Part shown: positions 7,567 to 15,782 of the stretch, one piece after another | Position numbering within the stretch: position 1 is the stretch's first letter | How the letters are laid out: each line of letters begins with the position of its first letter | Origin: Spirochaetes bacterium GWB1_36_13 | GTDB taxonomy: Bacteria > Spirochaetota > GWB1-36-13 | Reading direction: 5' to 3' | DNA length: 33,003 nt | Assembly (NCBI GenBank): GCA_001829155.1 | Contig: MIAO01000125.1 | Coordinates: 1 to 33,003 of the forward strand | Notes under the pieces: model-generated | Database searches by the model: none | What the model saw: the letters and a program-made list of their open reading frames with translations, nothing else | Told to the model about the DNA's origin: nothing | Made by a program: the position numbers and the translations under genes

Positions 7567-8946
7567 CTATTGAATAATTAAAAGCAGTTTATCAAAAGAA
7601 CGCAGATCTTTTCCCTCTGCCTTCTCAATAATCTCAGCCGTAACAGAATCAAAATTCTTTTTCAGCCGAACCGTCGCAATCCATTCCTGATCCCCTCTGA
7701 AAACAAATGCTTTTGTATCATCTGCTATAGGATAGCCTTTTTGAACTACCGCTTCAATCCCCGAGCCGTCTTTAAAAATAATGTAACCATTTTCCCTTTC
7801 ATCCTGAGCCAATAAATCAATAGAATCCTGATATTTTTTTATCACTGTGTTTTTTTCCTGAATCTGTTTGTCTTTTTTTGCGATTACTTCCGCCGTCCGC
7901 TTTAAAAGACCGCTGTAACTTCCAGACAAAGACTCAAAATGATACTGAAAATGATCCAAAACATAGGGAATTGAGTTAATATAAGGTATCTCTTTAATTT
8001 TTTTAAACAAAAGATCAAAGTCTTTTCGCATAAGCTTGATTTTTTCAAATTCGGCCGGACTTAATAGTCCTTCTGACGAAATATCAGCGTTCAAATTTTC
8101 TAAATCAATAACAATTCCTTCTTTTTCCAGCTCCTCAGAAAGAATGTTTTTAAACTCTTCTCCTTCGAAAACAGGGTTATATTTTAAAATCAAAGAATCA
8201 ATAAATTCCTGATGATATCTTTTGATTAAAGAAATTTGTTTTTTGTTGCCGGCTTTAAGAGATTCTATCAGCTTGTCATAATAGCTTTTCTGTTTGTTCA
8301 TTTGATAATCATGGATCCGCTGATAGTTGTTGATCACATTTTCAACCCGTTCCGCGTCACTTGCTATTTTTTGATTATAAGAATCCACTTCTTTCTGAAC
8401 CTTACTGATTTCATCCTGCTTAGCGCTGATTTGTTCCTGATAATCATTCATCAGTTTAACCATCTTGCTTTTTTCTTCCTGCTTAAGCTTTTTTAAGATT
8501 TCTTCTTTTTCAGCGCTTGGAAGACTTTTTGCCATCAAAAGTTCTATTTCCCGGCTTGTATCGTCTTTTGCGTTAAAAACCGAAAAATTCATCTCCTGTT
8601 TCAGGTTTTCCAATTCTTCTTTCAAATTAAGCAGCTTTGCCTCATTTTTTTTAGCATTGTTCAAAAGCTCTGTCAGGTTGATATCTTGAAAATCGTTGAT
8701 ATCAATCTGTACAATTCTATTCTGATTATAAACATAAAGCAGAAAAAAAGCTCCTAAAACAATAAAAGCAATAAAAAGTGCCGTAATAACATACAGGCGG
8801 AGATTTTTATTTTTTTTTGTCTTTTCAAACTCGTCATCTAAAGAATAAATCGGCACTTTTGTCATGGAAGGCAGTAAATCTTCCTTTAAAAAGATCTGCA
8901 CATCCTTGTTGTTTTTATGTTCGCTTATTTTTCGTTCATTGCCCAT
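7567..8946 (-). CDS. single-pass membrane coiled-coil protein linked to the cyclase
   Basis: No family recognised. The ATG at 8946 is chosen because AAGGA lies 11 bases upstream, while the ATG at 8958 abuts it. The protein has 459 residues. A cytoplasmic segment of about 50 residues is followed by one transmembrane helix at about 50-73 ('LYVITALFIAFIVLGAFFLL'), long coiled coils at about 85-215 and 335-370, and a beta-rich end of about 65 residues ('DGSGIEAVVQKGYPI...AFVFRGDQEWIATVRL'). The bulk should lie in the periplasm. It overlaps the end of the cyclase gene by 22 bases and is followed directly by an exported protein gene. It may form an envelope-spanning partner of the cyclase, an inference from gene order only. 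Confidence 0.72.
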   Translation of the reverse strand: MGNERKISEHKNNKDVQIFLKEDLLPSMTKVPIYSLDDEFEKTKKNKNLRLYVITALFIAFIVLGAFFLLYVYNQNRIVQIDINDFQDINLTELLNNAKKNEAKLLNLKEELENLKQEMNFSVFNAKDDTSREIELLMAKSLPSAEKEEILKKLKQEEKSKMVKLMNDYQEQISAKQDEISKVQKEVDSYNQKIASDAERVENVINNYQRIHDYQMNKQKSYYDKLIESLKAGNKKQISLIKRYHQEFIDSLILKYNPVFEGEEFKNILSEELEKEGIVIDLENLNADISSEGLLSPAEFEKIKLMRKDFDLLFKKIKEIPYINSIPYVLDHFQYHFESLSGSYSGLLKRTAEVIAKKDKQIQEKNTVIKKYQDSIDLLAQDERENGYIIFKDGSGIEAVVQKGYPIADDTKAFVFRGDQEWIATVRLKKNFDSVTAEIIEKAEGKDLRSFDKLLLIIQ

Positions 8947-10655
8947 ATTCCATTCCATCCTTCGGGGACTACCGCATCTTTTATTCTTGATCTAAAAACT
9001 TCTGCCAGAGGAAGAGAACAGTAAGAAAATTCTTTCATCGCCTCTTTCCATTTCCCTTCATAGTAAAAGTTTAAACCTCTTGAAAAAGATTCTATTTCCA
9101 CCTGCATTTTTTCATTGTAATAATCTTTTGGAATCGGCCAAAACACTTTTTTTCCGATCGTTTTTCCTTTTACTTTCACCGTATCCAGTTCAATAAAAAC
9201 AAACTCAGGATTTTGAACATGAGTCAGTATGTCATTCATAATATATTCCGAACAGATGACAGGAACTTTATAAATCCGCGTCAATCCTTCCAGACGGGAA
9301 GATGAATTGACCGTATCGCCGATAACGGTGTTTGTCATTCTTTCATACGATCCTATATTCCCGTAAAAAACAATTCCTCCGTCTATCCCTACTCCAACCT
9401 CTATCAAAACCGCTTTATAAACCCTCTCTTCATCCTCAGAGAGAGCCCCTTTTTCCCGGACAATCTCTTCCCTGACTTCATGCATCCGAAGACGAAGTTC
9501 TTCCGCCACTTTCTGGATTTCATATGCCGATAAAACAGCCTGATAAGACTTATTGTAAGGAGAATCTTCAAAAATTCCGTAAACCGAAAGAATCGCATCC
9601 CCGATAATAGAACCGATCGTTCCCTCTCTTTCGATAATCTTGCGGATCGCTTTGTCATAATGAAGGTTTAAAAGTGTGATAATATTATTTCCAAGTGTTT
9701 CGGTCATATAAGTAAAACTTTTAATGTCTGAAAAAAGACAGGTCAGATCCCTTTGCGCTCCTTCCAGCTTTACTTCGCGGTCGCGGTATGCCTTGATCGC
9801 CACATCTTTATTGGCAAATTTACGGAAAATGTTCACCAGATTATTGATCGTACTGGAAAGAGAGTTGAAAGAAACTCCCAGAAAAGTAATATCGTCATTG
9901 GGCGCCTTGTCCAGATTAATCAGCTCCAGCTGCTGATTCGCGTTCATCTTCATGATCGCATTGGTAATATATTTAACAAAACGAAGAGTATATCGTAAAA
10001 TGTAAATACCGACAAAAGCGCAGAATAGTGTTAAAACAATGATAATGATAGAAATATTTTTAAAAATACTTCTTGAGTTTTCATAAAACTCATTCACTTC
10101 CTCACCGCGGAGAATATAAATTCCCCATTTGTGATTGTATTTATAGACCCCGAAATACTCTTCCCCGTTGATATAAAATGAGATAAAATCCTCAAGCTTG
10201 TTTTTTGCTTTATTTTCGTTCATGGATTTTAAGACTTCCTGATCCGGAAAATAGCGAACCTCCCCCAGTTCCGATTTGCTGAACAGCTTTATTTTACTCC
10301 CGACAAACATAATGGATCCGTCTTCATGTATTCCAAGAGCAATCGAGCGTTCTTTCTTAAACTCGCGGATCGACTTTTCCTCAATGTTTTTTACAGAAGA
10401 TAGAAAATCAGTATTAAACTGATAGATTTCATACTGATTGTTTGAAAAACTGTAGATGTCTTTCAAGTCTTTAATCAAAAGATTTTTCATCAAGTCAATC
10501 AGCTCGCTGCGGTTGAACATCAGATTAATGTAGTTTGATGTCAGATTTGAGGCAAGAATAAACAAACCAAAAATAATCACTATTTTTAAAGTAATTGGAA
10601 TAATTCTTGTTTTGTTGATTTTTTTCCCAAAAATCCTTTCACTTAGTTTTCCCAT
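8925..10655 (-). CDS. membrane-bound class III nucleotide cyclase with extracytoplasmic sensor domain
   Basis: Class III cyclases make cAMP or cGMP from ATP or GTP. The protein (576 residues) has one transmembrane helix at about 20-40, an extracytoplasmic sensor of about 155 residues (Cache-like size), a second helix at about 198-222, a HAMP-like linker to about 285, and the catalytic domain at about 300-478. Metal-binding aspartates are D310 ('LFSDIKSFT') and D353 ('IGDAILSVYG'). The transition-state pair is N450 and R454 in 'IGDTVNSSSRLEG'. The adenine-selecting Asp (D447) is present, but the usual Lys before 'xIGD' is Ser (S349), so the substrate is uncertain. A helical insert of about 30 residues sits near 385-412, and an unassigned tail of about 95 residues ends the protein. 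Two overlapping genes follow. Confidence 0.88.
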   Translation of the reverse strand: MGKLSERIFGKKINKTRIIPITLKIVIIFGLFILASNLTSNYINLMFNRSELIDLMKNLLIKDLKDIYSFSNNQYEIYQFNTDFLSSVKNIEEKSIREFKKERSIALGIHEDGSIMFVGSKIKLFSKSELGEVRYFPDQEVLKSMNENKAKNKLEDFISFYINGEEYFGVYKYNHKWGIYILRGEEVNEFYENSRSIFKNISIIIIVLTLFCAFVGIYILRYTLRFVKYITNAIMKMNANQQLELINLDKAPNDDITFLGVSFNSLSSTINNLVNIFRKFANKDVAIKAYRDREVKLEGAQRDLTCLFSDIKSFTYMTETLGNNIITLLNLHYDKAIRKIIEREGTIGSIIGDAILSVYGIFEDSPYNKSYQAVLSAYEIQKVAEELRLRMHEVREEIVREKGALSEDEERVYKAVLIEVGVGIDGGIVFYGNIGSYERMTNTVIGDTVNSSSRLEGLTRIYKVPVICSEYIMNDILTHVQNPEFVFIELDTVKVKGKTIGKKVFWPIPKDYYNEKMQVEIESFSRGLNFYYEGKWKEAMKEFSYCSLPLAEVFRSRIKDAVVPEGWNGIWAMNEK

Positions 10656-10815
10656 AGAATTTCATTCCTTTTTTTATCTCATTTTTACTGACAAAAAACA
10701 ATATTTATCTAATATAGTCTATGATTTGTAATTTTAAATACTAATGATGAGTTATTGTTTATAAAAAATTATTTGAATAAAATCTATTAAATAATATTAA
10801 CAAAAAAATGAAATT

Positions 10816-10849
10816 AAAAAAAATTATTTCAGATAAATAACTGAAATAA
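10816..10849 (-). terminator. intrinsic terminator downstream of the SPFH gene
   Basis: A perfect nine-pair stem TTATTTCAG (10824-10832) / CTGAAATAA (10841-10849) has an 8-base loop. On the minus strand it is followed directly by eight Ts (complement of 10823-10816). This separates transcription of the SPFH gene from the cyclase unit. Confidence 0.75.
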
Positions 10850-10913
10850 AAGATAAATTTAAAAAAATATTCATAAAAAGTACTCTATTCCACTGAGAAA
10901 ATCCTTTTTAACC

Positions 10914-10942
10914 GACAAACGGCTTTCTTTTTCTGACAAACG
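10914..10942. repeat. paired 8-base direct repeat, two helical turns apart
   Basis: GACAAACG occurs at 10914-10921 and again at 10935-10942, a 21-base period, so both copies face the same side of the helix. It lies just downstream of the SPFH stop codon. It could be a protein-binding site or chance. Confidence 0.3.
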
Positions 10943-10968
10943 AAAATCTTATTGTTTTCCAGTCTTTT

Positions 10969-12720
10969 TTAAATCTTTTCATTCTTTTTCACTTCTTGCG
11001 GAGTAAAAGGGAGTTTAATCCCCATGGTTTCAGAAAGGCTGAAAATCTTTTGGAGAAATCCCGTCAGGCTGTCTAAAAGCGGCTCGCTCTGATTAGTCTG
11101 GAATACTTTCAATTCTTTGATTTCAGGCATTTTAGCGGCAATCTGAGGCAATTCTTCAATCAGCTGGCTCAATAAATCATTGGAGTTCATCATATTTCTG
11201 ATTTCCTGCCTGATTTTCTCTACTTTTGCCATGTTTTCTTCATAAACAAACTCCAGCTTTCTTTCTTCTTCTTCTACAAAAAGTTTAAATTTCTGCTCTT
11301 CTTTTTGTCTGAATAAGCTTTCTTCGAGTTTTCGTTTTTCGATTGTCTCTGTAAAATTCTGTTTTAAAAGTTCCATATCATTTTGTTTTTCAACAATCTG
11401 TTTTTCCAGTTCAATCTGCGCCATCTGCATTCTGTGGATATTTTCCTGAAGCCTGTTCTGTTCTTCCGCTTCAAAAAGCTCCTGATCAATTTCAAGTTTT
11501 TTGATTCTTTTTTCTGCCTCAAACCGGATTCTCTCTTCTTCTGCCTGACGGATTTCATTCTGCCGGAGAATTTCAAGCTCTCTTTTCTGATTCATTTCAT
11601 TTTCTTTTGAAAGAAGCCTTTCTTCGGTCTCTTTTTGAGAAAGAACAGTCTGTTCTTCCATTTTTAGTTTATTTTGAATCACTTCCTGTTCTTTTTTATA
11701 ACGAGACGCTTCTTCATTCATTTTCAGTTCTAATGTCTCAGTCAGTTTTTTCTGTTTGGTGAGTTCTATTTCCAGATTGGTTTCAGCTTCCCGGGTTTCT
11801 CTTTCTTTTCGGGTCAGAAGTTCTTTTTCCTTGATCTCGTTCTGCATTTCCAGATAACTGATGCTGGATTTTTTTTTCTGTTCGTGCCTAAAAGGGCTTT
11901 GCAAATCGTCCCATAATGAAGTAGAGCAGACTATTGCCTCTCTGATCTGCACAGTAGCGATTTTTATTCCCAAGCCTTCCGCGCTTCCCGCATTCCCCTT
12001 ACGGCTTCCTTCCGTAACCAGTTTTAAACGGGCTGTCAGTTCCTCGATAATCGGAGCCTTATCCGTCAATACTTCTTCCACGCTCATGGTAGCGATTTTA
12101 TCTTTAATGGCTGCCTCCGCCTGCTCTCGAAGCTGAGCGTTGACAATTCCCAAAGGATCTCTTAAATCTGAAAAATCCAGTTTTTTATATGCGATTGAAA
12201 AATCATCGATCTGCCACTGAACATAGGCTAATATGTTGATTCCCTGTTTTTCCTTGCTGATGCAGTTTGCCACCACTCCTATCGTCTGCATCGCGGCAGG
12301 GACAATCAGATAAGCATCCCGGTTCGGTTTATAGCGGAATGAAATTCCAAGCCCCAGGGTCACTGGTTTTTGTTTATTAATACGGGTATGAATCACATAA
12401 GCATTCGGCGGGACAATAACCCTTTTCCAGAACCACTGACCTGTGATTCTCACACGGATGGGTTCTTTTTCCAGCTGAAGTTCTTCAGAAGTTTTTATCA
12501 GGTTGATCGGAATGTTTTGTGCTTTTTTCTGTTTTGCCTTCACATCAAAAGACTTGCCGAGACCTCCGCTCATCTGCTGCATCAGAGGTATTTCATTGGT
12601 TTGAGAATATGAATTGAGCATGGACGGCATATCCTGTTTATCACTGATTTCCATCTCTTCAGATTCCAGTACCTTGGTTTGTTCCTTAAAAACATCCATT
12701 GCCGACCGTTTCTTTTCCAT
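10969..12720 (-). CDS. SPFH (band 7/flotillin-like) domain protein with long coiled coil, no membrane anchor
   Basis: SPFH proteins form large membrane-associated oligomers in other bacteria and eukaryotes. The ATG at 12720 is preferred to a TTG six bases upstream because AAGGAG sits seven bases before it. The protein then has 583 residues. Residues 1-85 are polar and probably disordered, and no transmembrane or acylation signal is present. The SPFH-like domain is at about 88-273 ('VIVPPNAYVIHTRINKQKPVTLG', 'ILAYVQWQIDDF', and 'CSTSLWDDLQSPFRHEQ' at its end). A Glu/Lys/Gln-rich coiled coil runs from about 283 to 525. The short tail contains 'GIKLPFTPQEV'. A perfect TATAAT lies at 12751-12746 (minus strand) without a clear -35. 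The lack of an anchor suggests a cytoplasmic scaffold or recruitment by a partner. Confidence 0.78.
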   Translation of the reverse strand: MEKKRSAMDVFKEQTKVLESEEMEISDKQDMPSMLNSYSQTNEIPLMQQMSGGLGKSFDVKAKQKKAQNIPINLIKTSEELQLEKEPIRVRITGQWFWKRVIVPPNAYVIHTRINKQKPVTLGLGISFRYKPNRDAYLIVPAAMQTIGVVANCISKEKQGINILAYVQWQIDDFSIAYKKLDFSDLRDPLGIVNAQLREQAEAAIKDKIATMSVEEVLTDKAPIIEELTARLKLVTEGSRKGNAGSAEGLGIKIATVQIREAIVCSTSLWDDLQSPFRHEQKKKSSISYLEMQNEIKEKELLTRKERETREAETNLEIELTKQKKLTETLELKMNEEASRYKKEQEVIQNKLKMEEQTVLSQKETEERLLSKENEMNQKRELEILRQNEIRQAEEERIRFEAEKRIKKLEIDQELFEAEEQNRLQENIHRMQMAQIELEKQIVEKQNDMELLKQNFTETIEKRKLEESLFRQKEEQKFKLFVEEEERKLEFVYEENMAKVEKIRQEIRNMMNSNDLLSQLIEELPQIAAKMPEIKELKVFQTNQSEPLLDSLTGFLQKIFSLSETMGIKLPFTPQEVKKNEKI

Positions 12721-12874
12721 TCTCAAACTCCTTCTCTCATGATTGATTATAATATAATGAAAAAAAAGCCTGGTTTTAAGTAAATTTTTAAAAAAATTGT
12801 TTTAATGTTTATTATTAATTTAATTTTATGTTTTTTTAACTGGTATTCTTACTCTTATTTATCTATTATATATT

Positions 12875-14413
12875 TTATATTCCAAGATTTTTCATCATTT
12901 TTACAGCCTCTTTGTCTCCTGTCTTTTTCTTGGGATCCAGATAGGATTTCAACCATTTTTTATCTCCCTTATTCAATTTCAAAAGCATTTTAAAGTCTTC
13001 CATTGCCTTGGAATAATCTTTTGTCTGGTAATAGACAAAACCACGGTATTGATAAAGTTTTAAAGAATTTTCATCGTTTTTCAAACCTTCTGAGAGGTAT
13101 AAAACCGCCTCTTTGTATTTTTTCTGATGAAAACTCCCCACTCCCATCCAGTAGCAGATTTCAGAATCAAAAGGGTCTATTTGATAAGCACGGAGGCTGT
13201 ATTCAAAGGCTTTGTCTTTTTCATTTTTTTTATGATAATAAGCAGCGATTCTCAGGAGAGCGTTTGTATGATAAGGATTAAGATCAAGCGTTTTTTGATA
13301 AAGATTTATTGCTTCTGCTTCATTTTTTACCTGTATTTTGGCTCCCTCAGAAAAATACTGCGCCGCCTGTTTTAAATTGTCATACGAAAGACCAGATGAA
13401 AGCTCAAAGATTTTTTTTATTGCCGGCTCAGTGAGTGAGGAAGGAAATCGGGAAATAAACTGAAAAATCTGAAGCCCCTGTTTTTTCAAGATTTTTTGAA
13501 AATGGTAACGATAATAGTCAAACTCGCCCTGCCCATTCCAGTCTGGAAAGTTTTTTCTGTTTGAATCCCAGAAACCATGAATCGGATTGATTTGATAGCA
13601 TTTTTCAAGCGTGTGGAAAAGCTCATGAAGAAAAGTGCCGGGTCTGTCTGCCAAAGATACCGAGATAATGATCCTTCCCCTTATGGGTCCATAGGAAATA
13701 AAAGGAACCACTGGAATTCTGGCGGCTCCCCCCAAAGCTTTCGCTCCGCCTTTTTCCCCTACCTTCAATCGGTTATCGTTCCAGTAAAAAACAAAAGTGT
13801 CATAGCGGGAGAGGCTTTCGAGCATCGTTTGCCAGGGATAGGGTTTGATGGATTCCACTACGGCCTGCACAATACCCCGATCCTCCTCTTCACCGTCTAC
13901 ACTGGCATATCCCAAAGAAAGATCCGTAAAAGCGCCCTCTATTTCAATTCGTTCAAAACTCAAAGTCATCTGCCCGCGGCTTAAAATTTCAATCAGGCGT
14001 TTGGCAACATCCTGAGAAAGTTCTGCGGTTTCTTTCAGATCACCTGTAAAATCTGTTTTTATTTTTTTCCCTTCAAACTCGGCATCCACATGCTTGATAT
14101 AAAAAATACCGATTTTATGCTCTATCAACGGCCGGATATCGCTCAGTTTTTCCCGCTCCCTGACCATCTCGATCATCGAAAAATTCCTGAAATGATGGTC
14201 AAAATAGGGTTTGAATTTTGGATTTTTATCAATAAAACTTTCTACATCCGTATAAAACTGGATTGCTTTTTTATACTCCAGTTTTGCAAAGGCTTCATGC
14301 CCTTTTTTATATTTATCCAGCGCTTCCTGATAGGTTTTTGGAATGTCTGCAAAAACGGTCTGAATAAATAACAGCTGACTCAGCCAGATAAAAAAAAGAA
14401 TAGTTCGCTTCAT
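12875..14413 (-). CDS. exported TPR protein with an HELFH metallopeptidase-like motif
   Basis: The ATG at 14413 is chosen because GGAG lies six bases upstream. The protein has 512 residues with a signal peptide ('MKRTILFFIWLSQLLFIQTVFA'), cleaved near residue 22. The middle (about 90-310) contains 'GTFLHELFHTLEKCY', an HExxH zinc-peptidase signature with His 263, Glu 264 and His 267. Candidate third ligands are His 279 ('NPIHGFW') or Glu 297. The C-terminal 170 residues are at least four tetratricopeptide repeats ('AINLYQKTLDLNPYHTNALL', 'AFEYSLRAYQIDPFDSE' and similar). I do not know this architecture as a named peptidase family. Zinc binding is inferred from the motif, and activity is unproven. 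It lies 154 bases upstream of the SPFH gene with no terminator between them. Confidence 0.75.
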   Translation of the reverse strand: MKRTILFFIWLSQLLFIQTVFADIPKTYQEALDKYKKGHEAFAKLEYKKAIQFYTDVESFIDKNPKFKPYFDHHFRNFSMIEMVREREKLSDIRPLIEHKIGIFYIKHVDAEFEGKKIKTDFTGDLKETAELSQDVAKRLIEILSRGQMTLSFERIEIEGAFTDLSLGYASVDGEEEDRGIVQAVVESIKPYPWQTMLESLSRYDTFVFYWNDNRLKVGEKGGAKALGGAARIPVVPFISYGPIRGRIIISVSLADRPGTFLHELFHTLEKCYQINPIHGFWDSNRKNFPDWNGQGEFDYYRYHFQKILKKQGLQIFQFISRFPSSLTEPAIKKIFELSSGLSYDNLKQAAQYFSEGAKIQVKNEAEAINLYQKTLDLNPYHTNALLRIAAYYHKKNEKDKAFEYSLRAYQIDPFDSEICYWMGVGSFHQKKYKEAVLYLSEGLKNDENSLKLYQYRGFVYYQTKDYSKAMEDFKMLLKLNKGDKKWLKSYLDPKKKTGDKEAVKMMKNLGI

Positions 14414-14481
14414 TGATTTCTCCAAAATAAAGGATATTTATAAATATAACCAGTATTTTAATCAATCAAAGAATCTTGTTA

Positions 14482-15138
14482 TTACTCTGCTTTTCCAAAC
14501 GCCCCAAAAGAAGCGATTTCCTTCAAATCTTTCCGGCTTCTTTTCTCAACCGTTTCATTTTCATAACCAACGCACAAAACAGTGAGAATATCATAATGCT
14601 CTGGTATATTGAGAATTTTTTTTACTTCATCGTATTTCTCCGATTTTTCACTCAGATTGTTTTCAATTCCGCCGACGATACAGACTCCCAAACCCTGATG
14701 CCTTGCTTCCAGAGTCATAAACGAGCTGGCGTAGGATACCTGTTCCAATAACCGGGATAAAAGAACAGGGTGTGAATTGAGCACAGGGGACGCTTTTTTA
14801 TTGTTCAGATACTTTGTCATCTGTTCGTCGGACATTTTATCGCCCACCTGTTCTTTGATCCTTTTTTTGGCAATCCCCATGTCAAACCCTTCCATATTTC
14901 CCAGTATGACAATGAGAAGAGGCGCCCTCTCGGTCATTTTCCGGGTCACAATCAGTTTTGAAATTTCTTTTTTCTCGTCTTCGTTTTCCAGCGCCAGAAA
15001 ATGCCAGGGCTGAAGATTCTGCCACGATGGAGCCAGCCTTCCCGCTTCCAGAATGCACAAAATTTTTTCTTTTTCTATTTTCTGGTTTTTAAAAAAACGG
15101 ATTGACCGCCAGTCTTTGATTTCTTTGAGTATTTCCAT
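14482..15138 (-). CDS. nitroreductase family NAD(P)H-dependent flavoprotein
   Basis: Nitroreductase-fold enzymes use FMN and NAD(P)H to reduce nitro compounds, quinones or other electron acceptors. The N-terminal 'DWRSIRFFKNQKIEKEKI' and 'AGRLAPSWQNLQPWHFLAL' are the FMN-contacting signatures. The C-terminal half has 'MTLEARHQGLGVCIVGG' and 'LTVLCVGYENE'. The ATG at 15138 has AAAGGAG eight bases upstream and gives 218 residues, close to family length. The helical insert around 105-135 ('KRIKEQVGDKMSDEQMTKYL') is typical of a subgroup seen in anaerobes. It is monocistronic or weakly linked to the toxin-antitoxin pair upstream. Natural substrate unknown. Confidence 0.88.
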   Translation of the reverse strand: MEILKEIKDWRSIRFFKNQKIEKEKILCILEAGRLAPSWQNLQPWHFLALENEDEKKEISKLIVTRKMTERAPLLIVILGNMEGFDMGIAKKRIKEQVGDKMSDEQMTKYLNNKKASPVLNSHPVLLSRLLEQVSYASSFMTLEARHQGLGVCIVGGIENNLSEKSEKYDEVKKILNIPEHYDILTVLCVGYENETVEKRSRKDLKEIASFGAFGKAE

Positions 15139-15182
15139 GAACAAGGCTCCTTTACTCTGTATAAAAAATGAAATAGAATTAT

Positions 15183-15383
15183 TTATTTAATACTATCAAT
15201 CAGTTCTCTGTCTTTTTTTAAAATTTGATTGACAATTTTTGAAATAACAGTTTTTTTTTCTTTGGCTAAATTTAAAAAATATTCCTGATTAGAATGATCT
15301 AAATAAATCGGTAATTCAATCTCATTTTCAGGAATATAAAATTTTCCCTTCACTCCCTTTGAGAAATCATAACTTTTTTTCAT
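15183..15383 (-). CDS. BrnA-like antitoxin (short DNA-binding type)
   Basis: This 66-residue protein follows the BrnT-like toxin gene by one base. It has the pattern 'YDFSKGVKGKFYIPENEIELPIYLD', well known from antitoxins paired with BrnT, followed by a helical region ('VISKIVNQILKKDRELI') likely to be ribbon-helix-helix. The ribosome binding site AGGAGGG lies inside the last codons of the toxin gene, and the toxin stop and antitoxin start read TGAGATG, so translation is coupled. Antitoxins of this type normally bind the toxin and repress the operon. Confidence 0.72.
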   Translation of the reverse strand: MKKSYDFSKGVKGKFYIPENEIELPIYLDHSNQEYFLNLAKEKKTVISKIVNQILKKDRELIDSIK

Positions 15384-15384
15384 C

Positions 15385-15681
15385 TCAAATCCCTCCTAGT
15401 CTATCAATGTATTGTTTTTGTTCGTTTTTATCAGCTTTTCTGATAGATATAATTCTGATAGATTCAATTTCTCCAAAGATTCTTTCTGTATAAACAACAA
15501 CAATAATCCCATGAATCTTTATTCTTCCTAATAATATCCATCTTTCTTCATTTTTAGAGTGTTCTTCATCAATGATTGCTATTGCTTCTTTGTCTGAAAA
15601 TGCAAAAGCTGCTTCTTCAAATGAAATACCATGTTTTTTAATATTTGATAAATTCTTTTTTTCATCCCATTCAAATTTCAT
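15385..15681 (-). CDS. brnT: BrnT family ribonuclease toxin
   Basis: BrnT toxins are small RelE-fold ribonucleases that block translation. This 98-residue protein has all family landmarks: 'MKFEWDEKKNLSNIKKHGISFEEAAFAF' at the N-terminus, 'DEEHSKNEERWILLGRI' in the middle, 'IIVVVYTER' and 'IRIISIRKADKNEQKQY' at the end. It is full length and looks intact. It is the first gene of a two-gene unit, toxin before antitoxin as usual for brnTA. Its own ribosome binding site is weak (GGAT), while the antitoxin's is strong, which would favour antitoxin excess. Confidence 0.88.
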   Translation of the reverse strand: MKFEWDEKKNLSNIKKHGISFEEAAFAFSDKEAIAIIDEEHSKNEERWILLGRIKIHGIIVVVYTERIFGEIESIRIISIRKADKNEQKQYIDRLGGI

Positions 15682-15703
15682 TCAATATCCAAAATTCACA
15701 TTA

Positions 15704-15732
15704 ATTTAAAATTTACCAAAATTTTGATTCAA
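15704..15732 (-). promoter_or_regulatory. candidate promoter for the brnT/antitoxin pair
   Basis: On the minus strand TTGAAT (15732-15727) and TTAAAT (15709-15704) are 17 bases apart, each matching consensus at 4 of 6. The position, about 25-50 bases upstream of brnT, is right, but the region is AT-rich. Confidence 0.3.
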
Positions 15733-15782
15733 TTTTTTATGTTTTAAAGACTTTCTATGTAAAATACTCAAAAAAAATCTTC

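Larger units (their letters stand above)
10656..10968. other. AT-rich intergenic region between cyclase and SPFH genes
   Basis: No coding frame stands out in these 313 bases. They hold an intrinsic terminator for the SPFH gene (10816-10849), two copies of GACAAACG 21 bases apart (10914 and 10935), and a weak possible cyclase promoter (TATATT at 10716-10711 with TTTAAA 16 bases upstream, minus strand). Confidence 0.6.
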
